Assembly: GCA_039196965.1 (NCBI GenBank)
Contig: JBCCUK010000013.1
Span: forward strand, 33,190 to 97,189
DNA length: 64,000 bases
Reading direction: 5' to 3'
Source: CALLCD01 sp039196965
Lineage (GTDB): Bacteria > Pseudomonadota > Alphaproteobacteria > Caulobacterales > Hyphomonadaceae
Of this stretch, positions 19,482 to 27,779 are shown one piece after another. The notes under the pieces were generated by a model. It had not been told where the DNA came from and did no database searches. It was given only the letters and a program-made list of their open reading frames with translations. Numbering within the stretch: the stretch's first letter is position 1; the number at the start of each line of letters is the position of its first letter. Both the position numbers and the translations under genes were made by a program.

Positions 19482-20492
19482 ATGAAACACATCGTGCTCA
19501 AGTCTTACTGCGAGGGTCTGCCGGAACCGAGCGATTTTGCTTTGGAGGAGGTGGAGACGCCCGAGCCGAGAGATGGTCAGTTCCTTGTCCGCCATATTTG
19601 GGCGAGCGCCGACCCCGGAAGCCGGTCGCGTCTGTCTGGCCAGGACAGCTATACCGGCGCGCTGCCGCTCGGGGAGACCATGGGCAGCTTTAATGTTGGC
19701 GTCGTGGAGAAATCGATGCATCCCGATTGGCCGGTTGGGATGAAGCTCATGTGCGCTGGCGGCTGGGCAACCCACTCGCTGCATAACGGGAAGGGTTTTG
19801 TGGGGCCAATCCCCGAAAACGATCTTCCCCTATCTTACTGGCTGGGCGTGCTCAGCGTGCCGGGGCTGACGGCGTGGTTCGGCCTTAAACGCGTTGGCCG
19901 TTTCAAGGAAGGAGACCGTGTTCTGGTAACCAGTGCAGCTGGCCCGGTTGGGGCGACAGCGGGCCAGCTCGCAAAAGCTTGGGGTGCAAGCCAGGTGGTT
20001 GGAGTCGCCGGAGCAGATCACAAATGCCAGTGGCTCACCGATGAGGCCGGCTTCGATACTGCCATCAATTACAAGACCGTGGCAGACTTGGATGCTGCAA
20101 TCGCTGAACAGTTTCCGAAGGGGATAGATATCCTCTTCGACAATGTCGGGAACCAGATGATTGACCGGGTACTGCCGAAAATGCGCATGGGAGGCCGCAT
20201 CGTCGTTTCGGGGCAGGTTGCAGACTACAGCGTCGAGCCCGAAAAGCGCCATGGCATTCGCAACACTGCCCCCTTCATAACGCACCGTGTGAACATGCAG
20301 GGTCTAGTCGTTTTCGACGATGCCAGAGAGTTTCCTGAAGCACTTGAGACAATGGCCGGCATGATTGCCGGTGGCCAGTTGAAAGTCCGTGAGGAACGTT
20401 TTGAAGGTATCGAAACCGCCCCGGAAGCATTTTGCGGCCTGTTCACGGGTGATAATTTCGGGCGCCGCGTGATAAAAGTGGGCGCGGAATAG
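19482..20492 (+). CDS. Zinc-independent MDR-family NADP-dependent oxidoreductase
   Basis: The 336-residue product belongs to the leukotriene B4 dehydrogenase/CurA branch of medium-chain dehydrogenases, which reduce activated double bonds with NADPH. The N-terminal GroES-like half is followed by the nucleotide-binding VTSAAGPVGATAGQLAKAWGASQVVGVAG and the later FDNVGNQMIDRVLPKMRMGGRIVVSG. Zinc ligands are absent. ATG 19482 (MKHIVLKS) has AAAAGGAAA upstream, so the longer frame from 19431 is rejected. Neighbours are lipid-type enzymes, but the substrate is unknown. Confidence 0.88.
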   Translation: MKHIVLKSYCEGLPEPSDFALEEVETPEPRDGQFLVRHIWASADPGSRSRLSGQDSYTGALPLGETMGSFNVGVVEKSMHPDWPVGMKLMCAGGWATHSLHNGKGFVGPIPENDLPLSYWLGVLSVPGLTAWFGLKRVGRFKEGDRVLVTSAAGPVGATAGQLAKAWGASQVVGVAGADHKCQWLTDEAGFDTAINYKTVADLDAAIAEQFPKGIDILFDNVGNQMIDRVLPKMRMGGRIVVSGQVADYSVEPEKRHGIRNTAPFITHRVNMQGLVVFDDAREFPEALETMAGMIAGGQLKVREERFEGIETAPEAFCGLFTGDNFGRRVIKVGAE

Positions 20493-20669
20493 TGTTTGCC
20501 TAGAACCATAGTGCTTCAAGGCGAAGAGAGAAAAAGTGTATCAATACGATACAGAGTGGATGCTTACTTGTCCAAATATTGATATTGAACAGAGCTCATT
20601 ATGCGATACGGATGATCTGCCCCTAACTTGCCGTAGTTTCAGCACGGAATAAAGGCTGGATAGAAACAA

Positions 20670-21482
20670 ATGACACAGAATTTCGACATTACTGCTCAAT
20701 CCTATTCCCGGTTCTCGTTTGAGCGCGAGGAGCGGGTTCTCCGTGCCTATATAGACAGCGATCATCCAGTGAATGGCGTGGATGCGGCAATGCATGATGA
20801 GCTAGCCACAGTGTTCACAGATCTCCAAAGAGATGCCGCATCAGATATTATAATTCTGTCGGCAAAGGGGCGAGCGTTTTGCGCGGGCGGCGATATGGAC
20901 TGGTTCGATGAGCAGATCGAACATCCGAACCGTTTCCGGGATATTGCTTGGGATGCAAAGCGTATAGTGCTTTCACTTCTTGAAATGGAGAAGCCGATAA
21001 TCTGTAGACTGAACGGTGCAGCCGCCGGTCTTGGAGCAACTATTGCGCTTCTCTGCGACATCATCATTGCAGACGACTCAGCCAAAATCGGTGACCCTCA
21101 TGTCAAAGTGGGTCTCGTCGCTGGCGATGGGGGGGCACTGATCTGGCCGCAGCTTATCGGTTATGCCCGGGCTAAGGAATTGCTAATGACCGGTGATCTC
21201 CTCACCGCAAAGGAGGCTGCTGATCTCGGCTTGGTTAACTATGCGGTTCCAGCAGATCAGCTTGATGAAAAAGTGTCGGAGATCACGTCAAAGTTGATGG
21301 CAAACCCCAAATGGGCCGTCCGCTGGACCAAGACAGTAACGAATATTCCTCTGCGCGCCCTTGCTGCCCAGCTGATGGACGCAAGCATCGGATGGGAAAG
21401 CGTGTCGAATACGCTAAGTGATCGCGCGGAGGCCGTGGCGGCATTCAAAGAAAAACGCGCTCCCAAACTCTCCGGCGAGTGA
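20670..21482 (+). CDS. Enoyl-CoA hydratase/isomerase family protein
   Basis: The 270-residue product has the crotonase fold: an oxyanion-hole segment GRAFCAGGDMDWF, a second one NGAAAGLGATIALLCDIIIADDSAKIGDPHVKVGLVAGDGG, and the C-terminal trimerisation helices. Of the catalytic positions in mitochondrial hydratase (two Glu), the first falls in DPHVKVGLVAGDGG and is not Glu, while Asp is present; such members often carry out dehydration, isomerisation or decarboxylation. A TTG-start cyclase-family gene follows four bases after the stop, so the two are probably translated together. Substrate is unknown. Confidence 0.87.
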   Translation: MTQNFDITAQSYSRFSFEREERVLRAYIDSDHPVNGVDAAMHDELATVFTDLQRDAASDIIILSAKGRAFCAGGDMDWFDEQIEHPNRFRDIAWDAKRIVLSLLEMEKPIICRLNGAAAGLGATIALLCDIIIADDSAKIGDPHVKVGLVAGDGGALIWPQLIGYARAKELLMTGDLLTAKEAADLGLVNYAVPADQLDEKVSEITSKLMANPKWAVRWTKTVTNIPLRALAAQLMDASIGWESVSNTLSDRAEAVAAFKEKRAPKLSGE

Positions 21483-21486
21483 TCAC

Positions 21487-22314
21487 TTGAAATACATTCC
21501 ACTCATAGCAATTGTCTGGGCCTTTGCGGCTGGCGAACTGGCGTTCAATACTAAGATCGCGCCGTCAGCCCCCTCCGTGAAACCGACAACTCATCGCTGG
21601 GTAGACCTGACCCATGACTTCGCACCCAATATGATTCACTGGCCTACTTCGGCTGGTTTTGAGATCCATTCGATTTCCGATGGTGTCAATCATCGTGGTT
21701 GGTATACGAACACAAACAGTATCTCTCTTCCGGAACACATTGGAACGCATATAGACGCTGGCATTCACTTCGCTGAAAACGGTTCTACGGTTGAGGAGAT
21801 ATCGCTCGATGATCTGATTGGTCCGGCAATTGTAATCGATGTTTCTGCCAAGGTCGAAGCAGACAGAGACTATCAAATTTCTACGGCTGACATAATAGCC
21901 TGGGAATCAGAGCATGGAAAAATTGCGGACCGCCCTATCGTTCTTTTTAACACAGGGTTTCATCTGGCATGGCCGAATGCGCGAGCCTATCTTGGCACGG
22001 CGCGCCGAGGTCGGAGGGGGTCATCGGAGATGCGCTTTCCAGGTCTGCATCCCGATGCGGCGCGTTTCCTGATTGAGGAAAGGGGTCTTCGCGCCATTGG
22101 CATCGATACCCCATCGATTGATCATGCAAAAACTTCAGATTTCATGGCGCACCGAATCATATGTGGTGCCAATGTGCCGATTTTTGAGAACCTTGCGAGC
22201 TTAGACCAGCTTCCTGCAACTGGCCTTGAGATCATAGCACTTCCCATGAAGATCCGGGGCGGCAGTGGCGCTCCCCTTCGAATAGTTGCGAAGGTTTCCA
22301 GCCGCGCTTCATAG
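21487..22314 (+). CDS. Exported cyclase-family (kynurenine formamidase-like) hydrolase
   Basis: The product has the cyclase-family metal motif HIGTHIDAGIHF (HxGTHxD...H), the zinc/manganese site of kynurenine formamidase and related hydrolases, and a DTPSIDHA motif further on. The start is TTG 21487, four bases after the upstream stop, with GGCGAG as SD; it begins KYIPLIAIVWAFAAGELAF, a hydrophobic stretch consistent with a signal peptide or anchor. No in-frame ATG gives a complete domain. The 275-residue protein is thus probably periplasmic, unusual for a formamidase. Function in tryptophan degradation is not supported by neighbours. Confidence 0.78.
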   Translation: MKYIPLIAIVWAFAAGELAFNTKIAPSAPSVKPTTHRWVDLTHDFAPNMIHWPTSAGFEIHSISDGVNHRGWYTNTNSISLPEHIGTHIDAGIHFAENGSTVEEISLDDLIGPAIVIDVSAKVEADRDYQISTADIIAWESEHGKIADRPIVLFNTGFHLAWPNARAYLGTARRGRRGSSEMRFPGLHPDAARFLIEERGLRAIGIDTPSIDHAKTSDFMAHRIICGANVPIFENLASLDQLPATGLEIIALPMKIRGGSGAPLRIVAKVSSRAS

Positions 22315-22357
22315 AATTGACGTACTGCCATATTCACACTAAATGGCAGCTTACAAA

Positions 22358-22415
22358 TTGTGGTGATTTGGCCGGCCGGCTTGCAGCCACATTAAACATG
22401 TCGCTAAAAGGCCGT
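22358..22415 (+). promoter_or_regulatory. SAM-II riboswitch (metA motif)
   Basis: The sequence matches the SAM-II consensus: the P1 stem TGTGG/CCACA, the loop GGTGATTTGG, the central GCCGGCCGGCTTGCAGCCAC, and the pseudoknot segment ATTAAACATGTCGCTAAAAGGCCG. SAM-II is an H-type pseudoknot found mainly in Alphaproteobacteria; binding of S-adenosylmethionine hides the ribosome binding site downstream. It lies about 68 bases before the metA GTG and its SD GGAGG, so translational control of methionine synthesis is expected. Confidence 0.93.
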
Positions 22416-22482
22416 GCGGATAGATGCAAACACATCCAAGTCCGCGCTTCCTTATAGCGTATACGAAGATTTGGAGGCGTCA

Positions 22483-23421
22483 GTGCCGATAAAGATTCCC
22501 GATACACTTCCTGCGCGTGAGGTACTTATCTGCGAGGGCGTCGACGTTATGACGGAAACCGATGCAATCAGGCAGGACATCCGGCCGCTCCGTATCGGTC
22601 TATTAAATCTGATGCCTAACAAGATCCGGACCGAAACGCAGATAGCTAGGCTGCTGGGTGCGAGCCCCTTGCAGATCGAGTTGACCCTTGTTCGGGTTGG
22701 TTCCCACAAAGCGAAAACGACGTCCGAAGACCATCTAATTGCGCACTATCAGAAATGGGAAGACATAGCAGACCAGAAGTTTGACGGCTTCATCGTTACA
22801 GGCGCGCCGATTGAAACTTTGCCATTTGAGGATGTGGTTTATTGGCAGGAACTTACCCAGATTTTTGACTGGATACGGACGAATGTTCATTCCCCATTTT
22901 ATATCTGTTGGGGTGCCATGGCCGCAGCTTGGCATTTTCACAAATTGCCGAAGTATGAACTGCGCGAGAAAGCTTTCGGGATTTACCGACATCTGAATCT
23001 CTTGCCATCCTCTCCCTACTTAACAGGCTTCTCCGACGATTTTCAGATCCCGGTATCCCGCCACACGGAAGTGCGACGGACTGATATTGAAAGGCTGCCC
23101 AACCTGAAGCTTCTAATTGACAGCGAGTATACGGGACCTTGCTTAATATCGGAGCCGCAGAGACGGTCATTATATATATTCAACCATATTGAATATGATT
23201 CGACCTCCTTAAAAGAAGAATACGACCGGGACAAAGCCTCGGGAAAGCATGTCCGTCCGCCCCATAATTATTATCCCAACGATGACCTCCGTGCTGCACC
23301 TATGAATCGCTGGCGCTCCCATGCTCATTTGCTATTCGGGAACTGGATCAATCAGGTCTACCAGACGACACCTTACGATTTGCTCACGATAAGTCACAGA
23401 AGCTCAAGCTCCGTGGAATGA
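22483..23421 (+). CDS. metAA: Homoserine O-acetyltransferase, MetA type
   Basis: MetA-type enzymes acylate homoserine, the committed step of methionine synthesis. From GTG 22483 (SD GGAGG, six bases away) the product is 312 residues with canonical numbering: nucleophile Cys142 in ICWGAM, His235 and Glu237 in FNHIEYD. Residue 111 is Glu (GAPIE); in this family Glu111 indicates acetyl-CoA use and Gly111 succinyl-CoA. The frame stays open upstream to 22414, but that would include the riboswitch. The SAM-II element upstream should repress it when SAM is high. Confidence 0.94.
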   Translation: MPIKIPDTLPAREVLICEGVDVMTETDAIRQDIRPLRIGLLNLMPNKIRTETQIARLLGASPLQIELTLVRVGSHKAKTTSEDHLIAHYQKWEDIADQKFDGFIVTGAPIETLPFEDVVYWQELTQIFDWIRTNVHSPFYICWGAMAAAWHFHKLPKYELREKAFGIYRHLNLLPSSPYLTGFSDDFQIPVSRHTEVRRTDIERLPNLKLLIDSEYTGPCLISEPQRRSLYIFNHIEYDSTSLKEEYDRDKASGKHVRPPHNYYPNDDLRAAPMNRWRSHAHLLFGNWINQVYQTTPYDLLTISHRSSSSVE

Positions 23422-23424
23422 TCT

Positions 23425-23468
23425 GGTTTCTCCATTAGTTCTCGCTGGTCTTGAGCAATGGAGAAATC
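23425..23468 (+). promoter_or_regulatory. Hairpin sequestering the SD of a small lipoprotein gene
   Basis: GGTTTCTCCATT (23425-23436) pairs with AATGGAGAAATC (23457-23468), 12 base pairs with one G-U, loop of 20 bases. The right arm contains the GGAG (23460-23463) of the downstream lipoprotein gene and ends two bases before its ATG (23471). No T run follows, so it is not an intrinsic terminator of metA. Possible RNA thermometer, ligand-controlled or processing structure. Confidence 0.6.
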
Positions 23469-23470
23469 AA

Positions 23471-23689
23471 ATGAGATGCAAGATAATTAGCCTAAGCTGC
23501 GGCCTGGCTGCCATGGCGGCTTGCGCAACTTCTGGCCCAACGCCAGCAGCGACCAAGAGGGCACCTGACAGTAAAACAGCGGAAAATGTTGTCGTTGCAG
23601 AAGTTAGCAAAGAGCGGAAAGTGTGCCGCGTGGAAAAGGTGATTGGATCAAAATTCAGCCGACGTGTCTGTGACACCGTACCCATGTAG
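23471..23689 (+). CDS. Small predicted lipoprotein, shorter paralog of the 23928 gene
   Basis: The 72-residue product has a hydrophobic leader ending MAACATS, a lipobox-like site with Cys18. The mature part has VCRVEKVIGSKFSRRVCDT, closely resembling the C-terminal motif of the 23928 gene (ICKNTQIIGSNFKKRVCAT). Unlike the paralog, it stops just after the second Cys and lacks the AEWDELQ tail. The protein is therefore either a shortened copy or a minimal form. SD GGAG is eight bases before ATG but buried in a hairpin. Function unknown. Confidence 0.6.
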   Translation: MRCKIISLSCGLAAMAACATSGPTPAATKRAPDSKTAENVVVAEVSKERKVCRVEKVIGSKFSRRVCDTVPM

Positions 23690-23927
23690 CACTTGCACGA
23701 CAAATCACCTTTGAATTTCTGCGAAACCGTGAGGTGTGCGACCACTTTCCCAGATCAACTGGATGACTTCAGAAGCCAGAGATCTCGCAAATTGGCCAAT
23801 TATGCTACAGGTTCGTTGCCTGCATTTCGGTCAGATGCGCACCAATCAATGACAAGTCGAAAAAACGCTGGATTTATCGCAGGTTACATGGCAGCTTCGC
23901 CGAAATCATGAAGCATGGAGTTGAGTT

Positions 23928-24251
23928 GTGAAAATCAATTGGGCAGTCGCAGGGGCATTCACATTGGCAGTTTCAGCGTGTGCGACATCAGACACAACAA
24001 CGACAAGCGCCGTTTCTGCAGAAGCGGCAACAACAAGCGTCGCTCCGGCAGAGAGCGAAACAGCAACGGTAGTGGCCGCGTCAGACCCTAACCGGCGGAT
24101 TTGTAAGAACACCCAAATTATCGGCTCGAATTTCAAGAAGCGTGTTTGTGCGACTCAGGCAGAATGGGATGAGTTGCAAGAAAGAACCGAGCATACAGCT
24201 CAATATATACGCAAGAACATTCGGTCCCAGAGCGCGCTTGATGCCAACTGA
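23928..24251 (+). CDS. Small predicted lipoprotein with C-x-IGSxFxxRVC motif
   Basis: The 107-residue product starts at GTG 23928 (SD GGAG, seven bases away). A signal peptide ends in VSACATS, with Cys as the likely lipidated residue; a Thr/Ser/Ala-rich linker follows, then a compact C-terminal domain, DPNRRICKNTQIIGSNFKKRVCATQAEWDEL. The two Cys flank the IGS segment and may form a disulfide. I recall similar short lipoproteins in Alphaproteobacteria, without known role. The 238 bases before it (23690-23927) show no further gene. Confidence 0.62.
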   Translation: MKINWAVAGAFTLAVSACATSDTTTTSAVSAEAATTSVAPAESETATVVAASDPNRRICKNTQIIGSNFKKRVCATQAEWDELQERTEHTAQYIRKNIRSQSALDAN

Positions 24252-24395
24252 TCAGACAAGTGAAGTCTGCGCAACTTTGGTCTAACGCATGGGTGCGCGG
24301 ACCGTCAGCCTATCGCTATCATTCGATCCGTATTGGCATAGGTATCAGGCGTCGGATTTCGACTAGCTGCTTGCAGTTCATCCGGAATTTGCCCA

Positions 24396-24417
24396 TCTTC
24401 AGCAGTCTTGCTGAAGA
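24396..24417 (+). promoter_or_regulatory. Hairpin abutting the SD of the acyl-CoA dehydrogenase gene
   Basis: TCTTCAGCA and TGCTGAAGA form a perfect 9-base-pair stem around GTCT. The right arm overlaps the beginning of the purine SD (GAAGAGGG, 24413-24420) ahead of ATG 24427. No T run follows. Confidence 0.5.
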
Positions 24418-24426
24418 GGGTATTTC

Positions 24427-25593
24427 ATGGGTTTGCAAACGTTTGTGGATGAAGCGGATCATATCACTGAGCTTCGCCGTCAGGTCTCCCGTTTAGCGGG
24501 GGACAGACTGCCTTTAGAAAAGCGTATTCAGCTGGATCGCGATCACACCTGGGATCGCGATGATTTCCGCGCGCTTGCCGATCTCGGCGTTATCGGGCTG
24601 ACGATCCCTGAAAAGTATGGCGGTGTCGGACAGGATATTGTCGGTGCCGCGGCCGTCATTGATGAGCTTTGCCAGTTCGGAACCTCACTTGCCGGTCCTT
24701 ACATCCACGCGGCCTTCTATGGCGGCATGAACATCTCTGAAAACGGGTCCGAAGAGCAGAAGCAAACTATGCTTCCGAAAATAGCCCGGGGCGAAATGCT
24801 GCTCTGTTACGGCCTTTCTGAGCCGAATGTTGGTGGCGATCTTCCCAGTGTGGAAACTCGCGCCGAAAAGAATGGCGATGCGATCATTGTAAACGGCTCC
24901 AAGCGCTGGTGTACCGGTGCGGACTGGTCCGACTACATCTACTGCCTCGTCCGATCTGGCCCTGCCAATGAGCGCTACAAGAACCTGTCCTTCCTGCTGA
25001 TCCCCACCGATGCGCCGGGCGTCTCCATGACACCCATCCAGCACTCCAATCTCCGTTATACGGCGAGCATGGATGTCCATTTTGATAATGTCCACCTCGA
25101 CGAAGCCGCCATTGTTGGCGGCCCCGAGATGTGGGATCGCGGCTGGGAGCTTCTTGCTGGACGCGCCCTTGATGTGGAGAAAATTGAGATCACCTCGGTC
25201 GCCTATGGTATCGCCCGTGCTGCTGTGGATGAGGCTTGGCGCTATGCTCAAGAACGTGTGCAGTTCGGCAAACCCATTTCCGAGCACCAGGCCATCCGCC
25301 ACAAGCTCGTCACTGCACGGACAAAGCTCCAGGCCGCCCGCCACATGCTCTACCATGCAGCTTGGCTCGCAAATGAAGGCCGGCCCTGTTCGGTAGAAAC
25401 GTCCATGGCGAAACTTTTCTGCGCAGATACTGGCGTGGAGATCGCCATTCTCTGCCAACAGGTTATGGGCGCTTATGCCCTGTCGGATGCCTATGACATG
25501 GACCGCCATGTCAGAGATCTCCTTGGTATGCCCATCGTCGGCGGGTCGTCCGATATGCAGAAGAATAATCTCGCAAGCCTCATGAAACTATGA
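24427..25593 (+). CDS. Acyl-CoA dehydrogenase family protein
   Basis: The 388-residue product follows the ACAD fold: N-terminal helical domain with GLTIPEKYGGVG, a middle beta domain (LLCYGLSEPNVGGDL, then KRWCTGADWSDYIY) and C-terminal helices containing ERVQFGKPISEHQAIRHKL and a final LLGMPIVGGSSDMQKN. It would oxidise an acyl-CoA using FAD and pass electrons to ETF. The catalytic Glu position cannot be set with certainty from the motif. SD GAAGAGGG precedes ATG. The stop overlaps the ATG of the acyltransferase gene, so they are translationally coupled. Confidence 0.88.
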   Translation: MGLQTFVDEADHITELRRQVSRLAGDRLPLEKRIQLDRDHTWDRDDFRALADLGVIGLTIPEKYGGVGQDIVGAAAVIDELCQFGTSLAGPYIHAAFYGGMNISENGSEEQKQTMLPKIARGEMLLCYGLSEPNVGGDLPSVETRAEKNGDAIIVNGSKRWCTGADWSDYIYCLVRSGPANERYKNLSFLLIPTDAPGVSMTPIQHSNLRYTASMDVHFDNVHLDEAAIVGGPEMWDRGWELLAGRALDVEKIEITSVAYGIARAAVDEAWRYAQERVQFGKPISEHQAIRHKLVTARTKLQAARHMLYHAAWLANEGRPCSVETSMAKLFCADTGVEIAILCQQVMGAYALSDAYDMDRHVRDLLGMPIVGGSSDMQKNNLASLMKL

Positions 25594-26462
25594 CGGAGCC
25601 CGCGCCGGATCTCTCCTACGCGTCCTATTTTGACCATCCGGTGCAGCGGGCCGTCGTGCGCGCGGTGGAGCGGGCAACCGGCCAGCCCAGGATCAAACAG
25701 CTCTACGACCACTACCGCGAACATCTCGCCAATGATGTTCCCTTCTTTGAGGCGGCGATCCGGTTGTTGGAGTTGGATGTCCAGTTCAACTCGGCCCGCC
25801 ATGCCAATATCCCCAAAACCGGCTCATTAGTCGTCGTCGCTAATCACCCTTTTGGTGTGCTCGATGGCTTGATGATCTGCTGGCTGATTTCGCTCGTGCG
25901 CAGCGACTTCAAGGTTCTGACGAATTCGGTTCTCGAAGCGGCTCCGGAAGCGCGGCCCTGGCTGTTACCTATCGATTTCGCGGAGACGAAAGAGGCCTTG
26001 GCGATCAATCTAGCAACGCGAAAAAAGTCTCTCGATCTCCTGTCGTCTGGCGGCTGTATTATCGTCTTTCCGGCTGGCGGTATCTCCACCGCTCCCGGAG
26101 CATTCACCACAGCGATCGACGATGACTGGAAGCCTTTCACCGCTAAGCTGATCACCAAGTCTGGAGCCGCCGTCACGCCAATTTTCTTTGAAGGGCAAAA
26201 CTCACGTCTCTTCCAATGGGCAAGTCAGGTCTCCATGTCCTTGCGTCTATCCCTTGTCTTCCGAGAGGTTCGCCGACGGATGGGTAAGACCATGCATGTA
26301 CACATTGGTGAGACACTAGAAGATGAGGACCTCTCCACAGCAGGGAAGCGGGCGGAGCTGATGCGCTTCCTCCGCGAAACCACCTACGATCTCGCCCCGC
26401 AGGATTGGCAATCGCGCTTCCGTCGTGCGGAGCGAAAGACGAAGGCGAAGGAAGCCGCCTGA
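25590..26462 (+). CDS. PlsC-like acyltransferase
   Basis: The 290-residue product has the glycerolipid acyltransferase motifs: NHPFGVLDG (NHx4D catalytic pair) near residue 89 and FPAGGIST (the FPEGxxS-like block). Such enzymes transfer acyl chains to lysophospholipids or related acceptors. It starts in the ATGA overlap with the acyl-CoA dehydrogenase. The substrate is not known; the partner suggests a specialised acyl chain. The C-terminus is very basic (RRAERKTKAKEAA), as in membrane-surface enzymes. Confidence 0.85.
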   Translation: MTEPAPDLSYASYFDHPVQRAVVRAVERATGQPRIKQLYDHYREHLANDVPFFEAAIRLLELDVQFNSARHANIPKTGSLVVVANHPFGVLDGLMICWLISLVRSDFKVLTNSVLEAAPEARPWLLPIDFAETKEALAINLATRKKSLDLLSSGGCIIVFPAGGISTAPGAFTTAIDDDWKPFTAKLITKSGAAVTPIFFEGQNSRLFQWASQVSMSLRLSLVFREVRRRMGKTMHVHIGETLEDEDLSTAGKRAELMRFLRETTYDLAPQDWQSRFRRAERKTKAKEAA

Positions 26463-26519
26463 GTTTGACGCTTCTCTCCTTTTCCCTCACACTCCGGAGG
26501 CGGGGAAAGGATACCGGAT

Positions 26520-27689
26520 ATGGCAGATACTGCAGTACTTATCGATACGGTTGAGGCGGCCAAAGCGCTTTCACCAACCCTCGCCGAGCGCGCCCAGGAA
26601 ATGGAAGATGTGCGCCGTCTGCCTGCAGACCTTGCGAAGGAGATGGCCGCCGCAGGGTTTTTCCGCCTTGTGACACCCGCCAGTCTTGGAGGGCTCGAAG
26701 CGACACCTCGGCAAATCGTGGAAACGGTTGAAGTGCTCGCCGAGGCAAATGCAAGTGCCGGGTGGTGTGTGATGATCGGGGCGACCACCGCCCTAAACGC
26801 GGCTTACATGAACCATGATACAGCTGCGGGAATTTACTCCGATGACGGAGTGATTACCGGCGGCGTTTTCGCGCCCATGGGTAAGGCTTTAGATGAGGGG
26901 GATCATTACCGGGTGACCGGCCGCTGGCAGTGGGGATCCGGTTCGGCAAACTGCAACTGGCTTTGCGGTGGTGCGATGATTTTCGAAAATGGCGAAATGT
27001 GCCGTCTCGAAAGCGGCATGCCCGACAATCGCATGATGATTTTCCCGGCCTCGGACGCTGAGCTCCACGATACCTGGCATGTCGCCGGTCTGAAGGGGAC
27101 GGGGTCTGGCGATATATCGGTAGAGGACATCATTGTTCCGAAGGAACGGTCGGTTTCCCTGATCACCGACAGGCCAGTTGAGGCCGGACCTCTCTACGCA
27201 TTTCCCGCTTTCGGCTTGCTTGCCCTTGGTGTTTGCGCTGTCGGCCTTGGCAACGCCCGGGGCGCGCTGGAATCCGTTAAACAGCTCGCAACGAAAAAGA
27301 AGTCTCAGGGTTCAAGCAAAACCCTCTCCGAGAAACAGGTGACACAGGTCGAGATTTCGAAGCTCGAAGCTGCCCTGCGCAGTGCGCGCGCCTACCTCTT
27401 TGACGAAATCGATAAGACGTGGGCGGTCGCTGAGGCCACTGGCAAGATTCCTCTGGAGCGCCGTGCCGATCTCCGCCTAGCTTGTACCCATATGACCCGG
27501 ACCGCAGCCGATGTGGTTCGTGGCTGCTATGATATTGGTGGCGGAGCAGCCCTGTTTCTGGAAAATGATCTTCAGCGCCGCCTTCGCGACGCCCATGCCG
27601 TCACGCAGCATATTGCGACAGGGCCGGGTACCTATGAGCAGACGGGTCGCATTATTCTTGGCCTCGAATCCTTCGGCGGAATGATTTGA
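26520..27689 (+). CDS. Acyl-CoA dehydrogenase-fold flavoprotein, HsaA-like monooxygenase type
   Basis: The 389-residue product has the ACAD fold but resembles group D flavin monooxygenases such as HsaA and C2 components: FFRLVTPASLGGLEATPRQIVETVEVLAEANASAGWCVMIG, GRWQWGSGSANCNWL and THMTRTAADVVRGCYDIGGGAALFLENDLQRRLRDAHAVTQHI. These usually hydroxylate aromatic substrates using reduced FMN from a partner reductase; none is nearby. It follows the acyltransferase gene by 57 bases. A true dehydrogenase remains possible. Confidence 0.82.
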   Translation: MADTAVLIDTVEAAKALSPTLAERAQEMEDVRRLPADLAKEMAAAGFFRLVTPASLGGLEATPRQIVETVEVLAEANASAGWCVMIGATTALNAAYMNHDTAAGIYSDDGVITGGVFAPMGKALDEGDHYRVTGRWQWGSGSANCNWLCGGAMIFENGEMCRLESGMPDNRMMIFPASDAELHDTWHVAGLKGTGSGDISVEDIIVPKERSVSLITDRPVEAGPLYAFPAFGLLALGVCAVGLGNARGALESVKQLATKKKSQGSSKTLSEKQVTQVEISKLEAALRSARAYLFDEIDKTWAVAEATGKIPLERRADLRLACTHMTRTAADVVRGCYDIGGGAALFLENDLQRRLRDAHAVTQHIATGPGTYEQTGRIILGLESFGGMI

Positions 27690-27779
27690 CGCCATGACAT
27701 GCAGGGTTTGGAGGGGGTGGGTGGTGCCCACCGCGCACCGTCGTGTTTTCGATAATGTGGATCAGCTGGCGGAGACGCC

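Noticed and set aside
22414..22482. N-terminal extension of MetA to 22414
   Set aside because: It would start at the end of the SAM-II riboswitch, and residue numbering of catalytic residues fits GTG 22483 exactly.
27716..27732. Hairpin GGTGGG...CCCACC as a terminator after the HsaA-like gene
   Set aside because: Only six base pairs, no T run on either strand.
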